Source: Thalassotalea atypica
GTDB lineage: Bacteria; Pseudomonadota; Gammaproteobacteria; Enterobacterales; Alteromonadaceae
Assembly (NCBI RefSeq): GCF_030295975.1
Contig: NZ_AP027364.1
Location: 248,001 to 312,000 of the forward strand
DNA length: 64,000 nt
Reading direction: 5' to 3'
Made by a program: the position numbers and the translations under genes. Positions 51,542 through 61,007 of this stretch are shown in pieces. The notes under the pieces were generated by a model. It was not told the origin of the DNA and did not search any database. It worked only from the letters and a program-made list of their open reading frames with translations. Each line of letters starts with the position of its first letter. Position 1 is the first letter of the stretch.

Positions 51542-51975
51542 TTGCCCTAATTCAGCGTGTCAGTCACGCAAACGTAGTTGTTGAAAACGAAACTGTTGGT
51601 GAAATTGGGCAAGGGTTATTGGTTTTATTAGCGGTAGAACCAGAAGACACCGAACAAAAAACGGCTCGATTGGCCGAACGAGTTGCCGGCTATAGAATTT
51701 TTGAAGATGAACATGGGAAAATGAACCTAAATGTTGGCCAAATTGACGGAGATATCTTGGTCATTTCTCAATTTACCCTCGCCGCCGATACGACAAGAGG
51801 CATGAGGCCAAGCTTCTCAAAAGCGGCTGAGCCTGCATTCAGTGACAATATGTATAGACTTTTCTGCACCTCATTGCGAGAGAAGGGCTTTACGGTGCAA
51901 ACAGGTATATTTGGCGCCGACATGAAAGTCTCATTATTAAATGATGGCCCTGTAACATTTCAATTGACTATCTGA
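51538..51975 (+). CDS. dtd: D-aminoacyl-tRNA deacylase
   Basis: Dtd hydrolyses D-amino acids wrongly attached to tRNA. It has 145 residues. [16 protein letters not shown] opens the protein; SQFTLAADT (active-site Thr loop) and the NDGPVTFQL end (Gly-Pro motif) are conserved. It is coupled with pip and overlaps the convergent gene at 51968 by eight bases. Confidence 0.96.
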   Translation: MIALIQRVSHANVVVENETVGEIGQGLLVLLAVEPEDTEQKTARLAERVAGYRIFEDEHGKMNLNVGQIDGDILVISQFTLAADTTRGMRPSFSKAAEPAFSDNMYRLFCTSLREKGFTVQTGIFGADMKVSLLNDGPVTFQLTI

Positions 51976-52732
51976 GCTGAAATTGATCGTGATAATGCCG
52001 CCAGTATTTGATTTTTTTCGCAGGCAATGGGCAAACATAATTTTGTTGGCGATGCTTTAACCCCGGCAATAAGTGAAGTATTTTGTTTTGGTGATGAGGA
52101 ACGTTATAAACTGTTAGCAAGTGCCCGGGCTGAGCATTCTTAATCACTTTGATCAGGTGGCTTAGTTCGACTGCACTGACAAAAGGTAAATTAATCGTCA
52201 ATGCTTGAGTCACGGTTAATTGTTTAATCAGCAAAAACAAAGCTGTGTTGTTTGCTGATACATAGGCATCTCTGTGCTGATAAATGTCATAGACAAACCA
52301 TTGGTAATCTAGGCTTATCAAACCTGTTTTATTCTGTTGCTGTTCAATCCATTGCAAAGCGCTTAGGTGTGCTATTGTTACATCGTTCTGTTCGACATTA
52401 AAAAATTGCTGAAAGCAACGAATGACGTCAAGATCAGTTTCAATAACTTGGTACTTTAGATTAACTGACAGCGTGCGTATGAATCTTGCAATATTACCAC
52501 CGCCTAAGCCAAATTCAGTGATTTGAGCAGGTAGTACAGACATTAAAGGCATTAATAGAGCATAGTGGTGAGGTAGGGTCAGTCTTGAAGGGTGACACGT
52601 ATTCATTACACTTTGAATAACATCATCAAACGCTAGCCAACGATAATAGCGATTTTCACTCACCGAGATTGCATTGGGGTGGCGAGTAAAATAAAGTAGC
52701 TGACCTTGTGCTAGGTGCTTGGTAAATGGCAT
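51968..52732 (-). CDS. Spermidine-synthase-like protein of unknown function
   Basis: A 254-residue protein. Residues around 70-110 have [16 protein letters not shown] followed by [16 protein letters not shown], the SAM-site pattern of the spermidine synthase/methyltransferase fold. Further on, [14 protein letters not shown] stands where the active Asp would be. The aminopropyltransferase substrate residues cannot be confirmed, so catalysis is open. It ends convergently with dtd (8-base overlap) and starts near the GNAT gene on the other strand. Confidence 0.6.
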   Translation of the reverse strand: MPFTKHLAQGQLLYFTRHPNAISVSENRYYRWLAFDDVIQSVMNTCHPSRLTLPHHYALLMPLMSVLPAQITEFGLGGGNIARFIRTLSVNLKYQVIETDLDVIRCFQQFFNVEQNDVTIAHLSALQWIEQQQNKTGLISLDYQWFVYDIYQHRDAYVSANNTALFLLIKQLTVTQALTINLPFVSAVELSHLIKVIKNAQPGHLLTVYNVPHHQNKILHLLPGLKHRQQNYVCPLPAKKIKYWRHYHDQFQLR

Positions 52733-52773
52733 CCAATCTATTCACTTTTTCCAGTATAGAGTAATCATAGTTA

Positions 52774-53679
52774 ATGAATTTAGTAATTACACCTCAATCT
52801 CAAGAAGAGTTAAACGCCTATTATTTATTTCGATGGCAACAACTTAGAGCACCTTGGCAACAACCCCAAGGAAGTGAAAAAGATGAACTTGAAAGCCAAG
52901 CACTTCACCGAATGATCATTGATCAAGATACTAAATCAGTGATTGCGGTCGCTCGTCTACATTTTGACGATCAATTTACTGCTCAAGTGCGTTACGTCGC
53001 CGTTGATGGAGGTCAGCAAGGTAAAGGTATCGGTCGTATATTAATGGATGAACTAGAGAAAGTAGCACGTGAGCGTGGCATAACGAGCGTTAATTTAAAT
53101 GCCCGGGAAGTGTCATTAGCTTTTTATCAAGCACTGGGGTATCAGTTGATAGAAAAATCACATTTACTTTACGGTGAGATCCAACACTTTCTGATGTCAA
53201 AATCACTAGAAGCTAGTGAGGCCATTGAACAATCGCTGGCGAACACTTTACAAGAAATTTGGCATGAAACCATCCCGCTGAGCAAAGCCATGAATTTAAA
53301 CGCTTGTTATTATGATCGGAAAAAATTCATTACTAGTTGTGATCCACAGTTTAATAAAAACCTACATAACACGATGTTTGCCGGCAGCATATACACGCTT
53401 GCTACGTTGACAGGGTGGGGCTGGGTATATTTCCAGCTTCAGCACTTAGCGCTAGATGCTGATATTGTCTTGGCAGATGCCAATATAAGATATTTAAGAC
53501 CTGTATCTGGTGCAGGGCATGGAGTTGTCACTGCTGAAGAGGTAAAAGGTGATTTGACGCCGATTGAAAACGGTCGTCACGGAAAAATGAACATCACCGT
53601 CCATATTTATTGCGGTGAATCGCTTTGCGCTGTATTTACTGGTAAATATGTCGCTATTGCTAAAACAAAACAAACTTAA
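52774..53679 (+). CDS. GNAT acetyltransferase fused to a YiiD-type thioesterase-like domain
   Basis: A 301-residue two-domain protein. Residues 1-145 are a GNAT domain, with acetyl-CoA motif QQGKGIGRILMDELE and VSLAFYQALGYQLI. Residues about 155-300 match the YiiD C-terminal domain (PF09500): MFAGSIYTLATLTGWGWVYF, a hotdog thioesterase-like fold. The same fusion is known as YiiD/FabY-like in proteobacteria, and some relatives act in fatty acid initiation. The GNAT could acetylate a small molecule. The next gene starts 15 bases later. Confidence 0.8.
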   Translation: MNLVITPQSQEELNAYYLFRWQQLRAPWQQPQGSEKDELESQALHRMIIDQDTKSVIAVARLHFDDQFTAQVRYVAVDGGQQGKGIGRILMDELEKVARERGITSVNLNAREVSLAFYQALGYQLIEKSHLLYGEIQHFLMSKSLEASEAIEQSLANTLQEIWHETIPLSKAMNLNACYYDRKKFITSCDPQFNKNLHNTMFAGSIYTLATLTGWGWVYFQLQHLALDADIVLADANIRYLRPVSGAGHGVVTAEEVKGDLTPIENGRHGKMNITVHIYCGESLCAVFTGKYVAIAKTKQT

Positions 53680-53694
53680 AATGGACTAAATATA

Positions 53695-54225
53695 ATGAAG
53701 TACCTATTTAAGAAGTTGCCTATTACCGTTGTATTCTTTGCAAATATGCTATTGCAAGCAAATGCTACGGAATTCATTAATGAGACGCCGAAAATAGAAC
53801 AAAACTTAGATGCTTTTCACCAAGCCGCCGCAGAGGCGAATTTTGACAAATACTTTAGCTTGCTAGCTAAAGAGGCCATTTTCATTGGCACCGACGGCAA
53901 TGAAAGGTGGACGAAAGAAAGCTTTGCAGAATTTGTAAGGCCATATTTTTCCGAAGGCAGGGGATGGTTATACACGCCGACTGAGCGTCATGTAACGGTC
54001 TTAGCAAATAAATCAGTGGCGTTTTTTGATGAGTCGCTGATAAATGCGTCTTACGGTCAAACGAGAGGCTCTGGTGTACTTATTAAAACAGAACAAGGGT
54101 GGAAGATCGCTCAATACAATTTATCCATTCCGATGCCAAATGCTCTTACTAAAGATCTAGTCCAGCAAATTAAACAATTTCACCAAGCACAAAGTAAAAT
54201 GAAAGGGAGTTCTGGCAATGACTAA
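53695..54225 (+). CDS. Exported NTF2/SnoaL-like protein
   Basis: A 176-residue protein with a signal peptide (about 1-24, LLQANA). The rest follows the SnoaL/DUF4440 pattern: a first helix with LDAFHQAAAEANFDKYFSLLAKEAIFIGTDGNERW, then ESFAEFVRPYF, then beta strands ending in GWKIAQYNLSIPMPN. Such proteins bind small ligands or act as isomerase-like enzymes; the role is unknown. The 3' end overlaps the next gene by eight bases. Confidence 0.8.
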   Translation: MKYLFKKLPITVVFFANMLLQANATEFINETPKIEQNLDAFHQAAAEANFDKYFSLLAKEAIFIGTDGNERWTKESFAEFVRPYFSEGRGWLYTPTERHVTVLANKSVAFFDESLINASYGQTRGSGVLIKTEQGWKIAQYNLSIPMPNALTKDLVQQIKQFHQAQSKMKGSSGND

Positions 54226-55063
54226 AAAAGTTGCGATCATTGGTTACGGATGGCTGGGTCAGCCGTTAGCTTCCTTACTTGTGAACTTTGATTATAGCGT
54301 TATCGCTACCTGCCGAACGCCTGAGAAAATTGCTCAAATTGAAGGCTCGGAATCACTAGCTTTAAACCTATCCATACAGCAAGTCAATTTGTCTTCAGAA
54401 AGTAGTGGCATTGAACAACTTGCGCTGGACGACTTTGACTGTGTGGTTATTGCTATTACGCCTGGGTTCAAACGCGGAGCGACGGATTATGCCGATAACG
54501 TTGCAAGTATCGTTGCACATGCGCAGCGTCATCATGTTAGGCAAGTCATTTTGCTCAGCAGTACAGGTGTTTATACTGGCCTTACAGGCGAATTAAGTGA
54601 ACAAAGTGAATTAAATTTGTCAGTGGATAAAGTACGGCAATTAAATGCTGCTGAGCAAAGTGTACTTAGCTTTAATGGACACGCACAAGTTTTACGGTTG
54701 GCGGGACTCGTTGGGCCAAAGCGATTTCCCGGTTCGTTTTTGGCAGGTAAAACACAGTTGAAAGATGCCGATGCAAAAGTACATTTACTCCATCAAAGTG
54801 ATGCCGTTAACATCATTGCTAAATTTATTGAACAGCCCCATTTATCTGGTATTTTTAACTGTGTCAGCCCGAGTGATAGTACCCGTGAACTTTTTTATCA
54901 AAAAGCGGCAGCGGTTCAAGAGTTAGTGCCGCCACAGTTTGATCGTGAAATCGCTCAAAGCCCCTGTAAAATAATAAACGGTGAGAAATTGCAGCAAACG
55001 CTTAGCTACTCCTTTGTCGTTGATGATTTATTGGCTTGGTTGAGTGCTGATAATAATCAATAG
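54218..55063 (+). CDS. NAD(P)-dependent epimerase/dehydratase-like protein (YeeZ type)
   Basis: A 281-residue extended short-chain dehydrogenase. KVAIIGYGWLGQPLASLL gives the Rossmann loop (Gly-x-Gly-x-x-Gly), and VILLSSTGVYTG the Ser/Tyr area; the usual YxxxK is not obvious, as in the atypical YeeZ group. The substrate is unknown. It overlaps the preceding gene and probably belongs to the operon 52774-55063. Confidence 0.8.
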   Translation: MTKKVAIIGYGWLGQPLASLLVNFDYSVIATCRTPEKIAQIEGSESLALNLSIQQVNLSSESSGIEQLALDDFDCVVIAITPGFKRGATDYADNVASIVAHAQRHHVRQVILLSSTGVYTGLTGELSEQSELNLSVDKVRQLNAAEQSVLSFNGHAQVLRLAGLVGPKRFPGSFLAGKTQLKDADAKVHLLHQSDAVNIIAKFIEQPHLSGIFNCVSPSDSTRELFYQKAAAVQELVPPQFDREIAQSPCKIINGEKLQQTLSYSFVVDDLLAWLSADNNQ

Positions 55064-55134
55064 TTTCTGTTTCTTGCTAGTGTCAGACCAAGTATAATTG
55101 CCCTATAGTCAGATCCATTTTTTTGTAAGCCTTA

Positions 55135-55434
55135 ATGAAAAGCATTTCTTTTAAAAAACCATTGATATTGTTTGCCATTATTTGGCTGCACGTGTCTTTG
55201 TTGAATTTGTTTTTTGTTAACTATTCAGGGCCTGTGTTTCTCTGGAAAGAAAACAGCGAGCCAACAACATTATTGGTGCATTTTCTTATAGCAGCAACGA
55301 CAACAACAATATTTTTGTTCGGACAATTCTTGCATCAACGCTATCAAAGTGGTGCATTTCGAATTCGCGAACCAATATTAATATTCGCATCCATGTGTAT
55401 GATTTTGTCAATAGGCTTTATGTTGTTTGAATAA
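55135..55434 (+). CDS. Small membrane protein of unknown function
   Basis: A 99-residue protein with three predicted membrane helices (about 10-30, 45-64, 78-97) and short charged loops. I do not recognise a family. It starts 71 bases after the YeeZ-like gene and is convergent with the XRE regulator. Confidence 0.5.
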   Translation: MKSISFKKPLILFAIIWLHVSLLNLFFVNYSGPVFLWKENSEPTTLLVHFLIAATTTTIFLFGQFLHQRYQSGAFRIREPILIFASMCMILSIGFMLFE

Positions 55435-55502
55435 AACCGTTAGCAAGTTAAGTGCTGCTAACGGCTTTCAGCTCTTTATTTATCAGCTTTTGCTGGTGCT
55501 AT

Positions 55503-56177
55503 TTAACTCGACAACTTTGTTGCTAGTGGGCGTAATACTCCTTCAGCACCTACTGATGCATAGAAAAATATCAGTAAATTGACTGCCCAAGCTGCTCCTA
55601 ATTCTGCCATCGTTTCAATATTAGCTAGATTGGATAAAATAGAAACACTACCAACCACAAACGCGATGAACGAGCCACCATAAAGAAATGCTAGCTGTTT
55701 TTTATAGATTGTTGCTAAATGCTTTGTATAGTTTGAGGGCGTAATTTCGCTCGAAAAGAGAAATTTCAACCCCACGATTGATTTAAATAATCCGTGAGAA
55801 CTAAAGGCGATTATCGTGCAGGCATACATGAATAATAATAAGAATAGCGCCCCATAAAAATCAGCGAACATTCCTAGATCACCACCAAACAATAGCAGCA
55901 TACCTACTGCGCAAATGACGACGATAAGTGCGATTAAGTTTTGCATAATACTTCTCCATTTCCATAAAACTTCAATTTGTTCGGAAACGTGGCAAAGCAA
56001 TTTTAAAGGTTTATCCAATGCTCCAGCAAGAGCAAGCTGAGTTTCCGAAGATGCATTACCGTCTTTCTCAATACGTTGAATTGTACGTAAACTTAACCCT
56101 GTAGCTTTCGCTAGTACTTCTTGCGACCAGCCATTCTCTTTTCGGAAGTGCTTAATTTTTTCCGGTGAAATTTGCAT
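55503..56177 (-). CDS. Membrane-bound XRE family regulator
   Basis: A 224-residue protein. Residues 1-60 are a Cro/C1-type helix-turn-helix (KIKHFRKENGWSQEVLAKATGLSLRTIQRIEKDGNASSETQLALAGAL). The rest carries four predicted membrane helices (about 77-98, 105-125, 155-178, 190-212). DNA binding joined to a membrane domain suggests a sensor that acts without a separate kinase. The target is unknown. It stands beside a small membrane protein that could be its partner. Confidence 0.75.
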   Translation of the reverse strand: MQISPEKIKHFRKENGWSQEVLAKATGLSLRTIQRIEKDGNASSETQLALAGALDKPLKLLCHVSEQIEVLWKWRSIMQNLIALIVVICAVGMLLLFGGDLGMFADFYGALFLLLFMYACTIIAFSSHGLFKSIVGLKFLFSSEITPSNYTKHLATIYKKQLAFLYGGSFIAFVVGSVSILSNLANIETMAELGAAWAVNLLIFFYASVGAEGVLRPLATKLSS

Positions 56178-56335
56178 TTATTAAACTCCAATATTGCAAC
56201 CTCAATTTCCGTCGACAAATGTGGATGAATTTTTCGGAAATAGGAAGACAATCGTTACGTCATTATAACGACAAACATATGACAGACCAGATAAAGTAAA
56301 GGGTATAGCCCATGAGCTATTTGATAATGGAATGA

Positions 56336-56360
56336 AAAAGCCGAGTAAAACTCGGCTTTT
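56336..56360 (-). terminator. Terminator of the hutCHU operon
   Basis: AAAAGCCGAG / CTCGGCTTTT with a TAAAA loop; the minus strand continues with T. It lies 34 bases after the hutU stop. Confidence 0.85.
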
Positions 56361-56393
56361 GTGGTCTTAGTAACGCAACCTAGTTTTGGCAGC

Positions 56394-58394
56394 TTACAAT
56401 GACAAGTTGTCCAAGATATCGTCTTCTACTATGTTGGCTAACGTGACTTTAAGTTTTGGTGTGCGTGCCATTTCACGTTTTATGGCAAAGTTTGCCTCCT
56501 CGTTACGTGCCCAGCTACGACGAGCAATCCCATTGTTTACGTCAAACAATAACATGGACTTTAAACGACGCTCAGCAGCAGTAGAGCCATCAAGTAACAT
56601 ACCAAAGCCGCCATTAGTGACTTCACCCCAACCAACACCGCCGCCATTATGAATCGATACCCAAGTTGCACCACGGAAGCTATCACCTATAACATTGTGA
56701 ATCGCCATATCAGCAGTAAAACGGCTACCATCATAAATGTTAGAGGTTTCGCGGAACGGTGAATCAGTGCCTGAAACATCATGGTGGTCTCGACCAAGTA
56801 CTACTGGGCCAATTTCACCTGCTTCAATTGCATCGTTAAAGGCTTTTGCGATTTCCATACGACCTTGCGCATCAGCATATAAAATACGTGCTTGCGAGCC
56901 AACAACCAATTTGTTTTGCTTCGCATCTTCAATCCAAGTGATGTTATCTTGCATTTGCTGCTGAATTTCTTCAGGAGATTCTTGCATGATTTTCTTAAGC
57001 ACACGCGCAGCAATTGCATCAGTTTTATCGAGATCTTCTGGTTTACCTGACGCACATACCCAACGGAACGGACCAAAACCATAGTCAAAACACATAGGGC
57101 CTAAAATATCTTGAACATATGATGGGTATTTAAAGTCGATGCCATTTTCAGCCATAACATCACCACCTGCACGAGATGCTTCAAGTAAGAAAGCATTACC
57201 GTAATCGAAGAAGTAAGTACCGCGCGCAGTGTGCTTGTTGACCGCATCTGCATGACGTTTAAGAGTTTCTTGTACTTTTACTTTAAAAACTTCTGGCTCT
57301 TCACGAATTAAACGGTTTGATTCTTCATAAGAGATACCAACAGGGTAATAACCGCCTGACCATGGGTTATGAAGTGAAGTTTGGTCTGAGCCTAAGTGAA
57401 CAAAAATTTCTTGTTCATAAAAACTTTCCCATACATCAACCACGTTACCAATATAGGCAATAGAAACAACTTCTTCAGCCGTTTGTGCGGTTTTAACACG
57501 GGCAATCAATTCGCCCATGTTATCAATTAACTCATCAACCCAACCTTGTTGGTGACGTTTAGTCGCTGCATGAGCATTAACTTCAGCACATACAGTAATA
57601 CAGTTAGCAATGTTACCCGCTTTTGGCTGTGCACCACTCATACCACCTAAACCAGCAGTTAAGAAGATTTTACCTTTTGAGCTGTCGCCTTTATTTAACA
57701 CTTTACGGAAGGCATTCATCACTGTGATGGTTGTGCCATGAACAATGCCTTGTGGGCCAATGTACATAAATGAACCCGCAGTCATTTGACCATACTGAGT
57801 AACACCTAATGCATTAAACTTTTCCCAATCATCAGGCTGAGAATAGTTAGGGATCATCATACCGTTAGTTACTACAACTCGTGGAGCGTCTTCACTTGAT
57901 GGGAATAACCCCATAGGGTGTCCTGAGTAAATATGTAACGTTTGGTCATTTTCCATTTCACTTAAGTACTTCATTGCTAATAAGTATTGTGCCCAATTTT
58001 GGAACACCGCACCGTTACCACCGTAAGTAATTAGTTCTTCAGGATGTTGTGCAACAGCTGGATCAAGATTGTTATCAACCATCAACATAATCGCAGCCGC
58101 TTGCTCACATTTAGCCGGGTAATCAGTCACTGCACGCGCTTTTAAGTCGTAGTTAGGCTTAAAGCGGTACATGTAAATGCGACCAAAGTCCTTTAACTCT
58201 TGCGCAAATTCAGTTGCTAATTCTTGATGCCACTCTTTTGGAAAGTAACGTAGAGCGTTTCTTACTGCTAACTGTTTCTCATCAGCTGATAAAATATCCT
58301 TACGCTTAGGCGCTCGGTTAGCATCAGCTGGGTATGGCCTTGCTGCAGGCAATTTGCTTGGGATACCTTGTTTAATAGTTTCTTCAAAGCTCAT
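56394..58394 (-). CDS. hutU: Urocanate hydratase, long form
   Basis: Urocanase converts urocanate to imidazolonepropionate, the second step of histidine breakdown, with tightly bound NAD+. The 666 residues are about 110 more than the usual 555-residue bacterial enzyme. The N-terminal 100 residues (LAVRNALRYFPKEWHQELATEF, YMYRFKP) and blocks such as YGGNGAVFQNWAQ and YGQMTAGSFMYIGPQGIVHGTT resemble the animal UROC1 enzyme. FGFG-type DYGFGPFRWVCASGKPEDL holds the active Cys region. The gene lies 11 bases after hutH in one operon. Confidence 0.93.
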   Translation of the reverse strand: MSFEETIKQGIPSKLPAARPYPADANRAPKRKDILSADEKQLAVRNALRYFPKEWHQELATEFAQELKDFGRIYMYRFKPNYDLKARAVTDYPAKCEQAAAIMLMVDNNLDPAVAQHPEELITYGGNGAVFQNWAQYLLAMKYLSEMENDQTLHIYSGHPMGLFPSSEDAPRVVVTNGMMIPNYSQPDDWEKFNALGVTQYGQMTAGSFMYIGPQGIVHGTTITVMNAFRKVLNKGDSSKGKIFLTAGLGGMSGAQPKAGNIANCITVCAEVNAHAATKRHQQGWVDELIDNMGELIARVKTAQTAEEVVSIAYIGNVVDVWESFYEQEIFVHLGSDQTSLHNPWSGGYYPVGISYEESNRLIREEPEVFKVKVQETLKRHADAVNKHTARGTYFFDYGNAFLLEASRAGGDVMAENGIDFKYPSYVQDILGPMCFDYGFGPFRWVCASGKPEDLDKTDAIAARVLKKIMQESPEEIQQQMQDNITWIEDAKQNKLVVGSQARILYADAQGRMEIAKAFNDAIEAGEIGPVVLGRDHHDVSGTDSPFRETSNIYDGSRFTADMAIHNVIGDSFRGATWVSIHNGGGVGWGEVTNGGFGMLLDGSTAAERRLKSMLLFDVNNGIARRSWARNEEANFAIKREMARTPKLKVTLANIVEDDILDNLSL

Positions 58395-58405
58395 GGTGAT
58401 TCCCT

Positions 58406-59908
58406 CTATTGTTCTAAGCTAACGGTAAATGCTTGTGATTTTACTAATGCAATCATGGCATCAATATCAGGTTTTAACAGCCTATCTTCTTCAAGTTTAG
58501 CTACCTTGGCCCTAATCACTTGATGATTTAATTCAATGATATCTGAGCATTTATTTGGACGTCTAAAGTCTACAGCTTGTGCGGCATACATTAATTCAAT
58601 GGCAATTATTTTTTCTAAGTTGCCTAATATTTGGTTTAGCTTGCGACCCGAGATGCTGCCCATAGAGACGTGATCTTCTTGACCCATTGATGTTGGTACG
58701 CTGTCAGCAGATGGTGGGAAACAAAGTGATTTGTTTTCCGTAACTAATGCGGCGGTTGCGTATTGTGGGATCATCATGCCTGAGTTTAAGCCCCCAGAAG
58801 AGGTTAATAAGCGTGGTAGACCATGTAAGCCTTCTAATAATAAGTAACAACGACGGTCTGAAATGTTCCCTAATTCTGCAGCAGCAATTGAAGCATAGTC
58901 AAGCACCATAGCTAATGGTTGACCGTGGAAGCTACCCCCAGAGATGGCTTCCTCACTACTGATAACTATTGGGTTATCAGTTACTGAGTTCATTTCAGTT
59001 TCAGCAAGTTCTTTTAAATGGTTATAGGCATTACGTGATGCGCCATGGACTTGTGGAATACAGCGTAATGAGTATGGGTCTTGCACGCGATCGCAGTTGG
59101 TATGCGATGACATATTTTCTGAATCCTTAAAGAAGCTGCGCATACGAGCGGCCACTTCAACATTCCCTGGGAAGGGGCGCGTAGCATGAAGCTCTTCTCT
59201 AAACGGTGACTCACTACCTTGCATACCTTCTATGCTCATAGCACCGGTTAAATCAGCAAGATCTAGTAAATAACGCATTTTAGTTAAACCAGTAATGGCA
59301 TGCGATAAAATAAATTGAGTCCCATTAATTAGTGCTAAACCTTCTTTGGCGTGTAATTCCATTGGTGCTAAGCCATTTTCTTCTAGTAACTTAGCCGCTG
59401 GTACTGGTTTACCATCTTGCCAGAACTCACCTTCACCCAGTAGTGGTAAAAATAAGTGAGACAGTGGTGCTAAATCACCTGATGCACCCACTGAACCTTG
59501 CTCTGGTACAACAGGAATAAGGTCAAGATTGATAAACGCCAACATTCTTTCAACGGTAGCTAAACGAATACCAGAAAATCCTTGGCTTAATGCATGCACT
59601 TTAGTAATGAGCATGAGCTTCGAAATGTCTTTAGCAATAGGCTCACCAACGCCGACAGCATGAGTGATAAGGAGGTTTTTTTGTAGTAAGTTAGTTTCTT
59701 CAGGGGTAATTTGTGTATCACACAACGGACCAAAGCCTGTATTAATACCATATACTGCTTTATCTGAAGCCGCCATTTTCTCTACGCGTTGACGGCTTAT
59801 CTCAATGTTATCTAAAGCTTCTTGGCAAAGTTCTGCTTCGATACTGCCATTTGCAATACCGTTTACAATATCAAGATCTAGATGGTCAATACCATATTTA
59901 AACGTCAT
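58406..59908 (-). CDS. hutH: Histidine ammonia-lyase
   Basis: HutH removes ammonia from histidine to give urocanate. It has 500 residues. Ala142-Ser143-Gly144 in GSVGASGDLAPLSH forms the MIO cofactor; YGINTGFGPL, ALINGTQF and QEDHVSMG are the conserved active-site segments. It starts 15 bases after hutC, followed by hutU, so the operon order is hutC-hutH-hutU. Confidence 0.97.
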   Translation of the reverse strand: MTFKYGIDHLDLDIVNGIANGSIEAELCQEALDNIEISRQRVEKMAASDKAVYGINTGFGPLCDTQITPEETNLLQKNLLITHAVGVGEPIAKDISKLMLITKVHALSQGFSGIRLATVERMLAFINLDLIPVVPEQGSVGASGDLAPLSHLFLPLLGEGEFWQDGKPVPAAKLLEENGLAPMELHAKEGLALINGTQFILSHAITGLTKMRYLLDLADLTGAMSIEGMQGSESPFREELHATRPFPGNVEVAARMRSFFKDSENMSSHTNCDRVQDPYSLRCIPQVHGASRNAYNHLKELAETEMNSVTDNPIVISSEEAISGGSFHGQPLAMVLDYASIAAAELGNISDRRCYLLLEGLHGLPRLLTSSGGLNSGMMIPQYATAALVTENKSLCFPPSADSVPTSMGQEDHVSMGSISGRKLNQILGNLEKIIAIELMYAAQAVDFRRPNKCSDIIELNHQVIRAKVAKLEEDRLLKPDIDAMIALVKSQAFTVSLEQ

Positions 59909-59923
59909 ACTAACGCTCCTACA

Positions 59924-60640
59924 TTAAAAAGTTAAATGGCTACCTAAACGGTATTTATTACCGGGAGCCGTTAAAATAGCTAAGCTGACTACGCCTTGGC
60001 TTGACCAAGTACGACGCTTAACTTGTAAACAGGGTAGATGTTTCTCAATGCTGAGTAGCTGGCAAATGGTCGGCTTAGCTAGTACAGCTTCAATTTCGTG
60101 TGTTGCTTCCGTCAAAGGCGCTTCTGTTGATAAAAACTCATGAGGGGTAATTCGATCAAAATCCTGAGCAAGATAAGACGGCGCTAGCGTACCGTTAACG
60201 TAACGCTGTTCTAGTTGTATTGGCTCATCGTTCTCAAAATGCAATATTTCTGAGTAATACAAGGTGTCATTGTTTTTCATGCCTAATAAAATCGCAATTG
60301 ATTCTGTTACATCGACAACTTCTAAGCACAGTTGCTCAGAGCGGTGTTGATGCCCTCGAGCTTCAATTTCATCAGCAATGTTCTTGATTTCTAAAAGCGA
60401 AGATTGGGATTTGAATGTTGCAACAAAAGTGCCTGCACCTTGCGTTCTTACTAACAAGCCTTGCTCGGTCAGCTCTTGTAGTGCACGACGAGCAGTCATT
60501 CTAGAAACGGAAAACTGATCCGCTAGCACGTTTTCGGATGGCACCTTGGCATTTTCATGCCATACACCGGACTCTATTTGATCACAAATATACTGTTTAA
60601 TTACGCTAAACTTTGCCGCACTTTGCGTTGTTTTCGCCAT
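59924..60640 (-). CDS. hutC: Histidine utilisation repressor HutC (GntR family)
   Basis: HutC represses the hut genes and is released by urocanate. It has 238 residues: an N-terminal winged helix (about 10-75, VPSENVLADQFSVSRMTARRAL) and a UTRA ligand domain (about 95-235) with QLEQRYVNGTLAP. It is the first gene of its operon, so it controls itself; a palindrome of HutC type lies in the divergent region with hutI. Confidence 0.95.
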   Translation of the reverse strand: MAKTTQSAAKFSVIKQYICDQIESGVWHENAKVPSENVLADQFSVSRMTARRALQELTEQGLLVRTQGAGTFVATFKSQSSLLEIKNIADEIEARGHQHRSEQLCLEVVDVTESIAILLGMKNNDTLYYSEILHFENDEPIQLEQRYVNGTLAPSYLAQDFDRITPHEFLSTEAPLTEATHEIEAVLAKPTICQLLSIEKHLPCLQVKRRTWSSQGVVSLAILTAPGNKYRLGSHLTF

Positions 60641-60652
60641 GCCAATGTTACA

Positions 60653-60664
60653 CTTGTATATACC
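60653..60664. promoter_or_regulatory. HutC half-site near hutC start
   Basis: CTTGTATATACC matches the left part of the palindrome at 60681 and lies 13 bases before the hutC start. The right arm is weak. Confidence 0.5.
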
Positions 60665-60680
60665 AATATCGGAATATTAT

Positions 60681-60694
60681 GTTGTATATACAAC
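60681..60694. promoter_or_regulatory. HutC operator palindrome
   Basis: GTTGTATATACAAC is a perfect 14-base palindrome, close to the CTTGTATGTACAAG type known for HutC. It lies 41 bases before hutC and could control both directions, though hutI is over 300 bases away. Confidence 0.75.
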
Positions 60695-61007
60695 TTTATG
60701 TAAAGTAAAATATAGAAATCGAGAAAATACAGGTGCTTACGTTTTATGTGGTTTATTAAGTGAATATTTTCAAAGTGTTACGTGGGGGTGGGTGGTAAAA
60801 AATTGACAAGGAGATAATCAAAGGGTGGTCAATGATTTTCTAATGTTGCCAAATTGAATGGATTGAAATCCTAGAAATTGATTGATCCGGGAAATGAAAA
60901 ATTATTATAAAAAGGATCGTCATCTTTCGAAAAATTACTCTATAATCCTGATCTTAATTTACGCCTAACTTACAGCGTGTTACTCGTTACACTTTCTAGG
61001 ATATCTC

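Larger units (their letters stand above)
60641..61007. other. hutC-hutI divergent regulatory region
   Basis: This 367-base gap has HutC-type sites near hutC (60653 and 60681). Toward hutI there is a TATAAT (60941-60946), a possible -10. No gene is seen. Confidence 0.55.
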
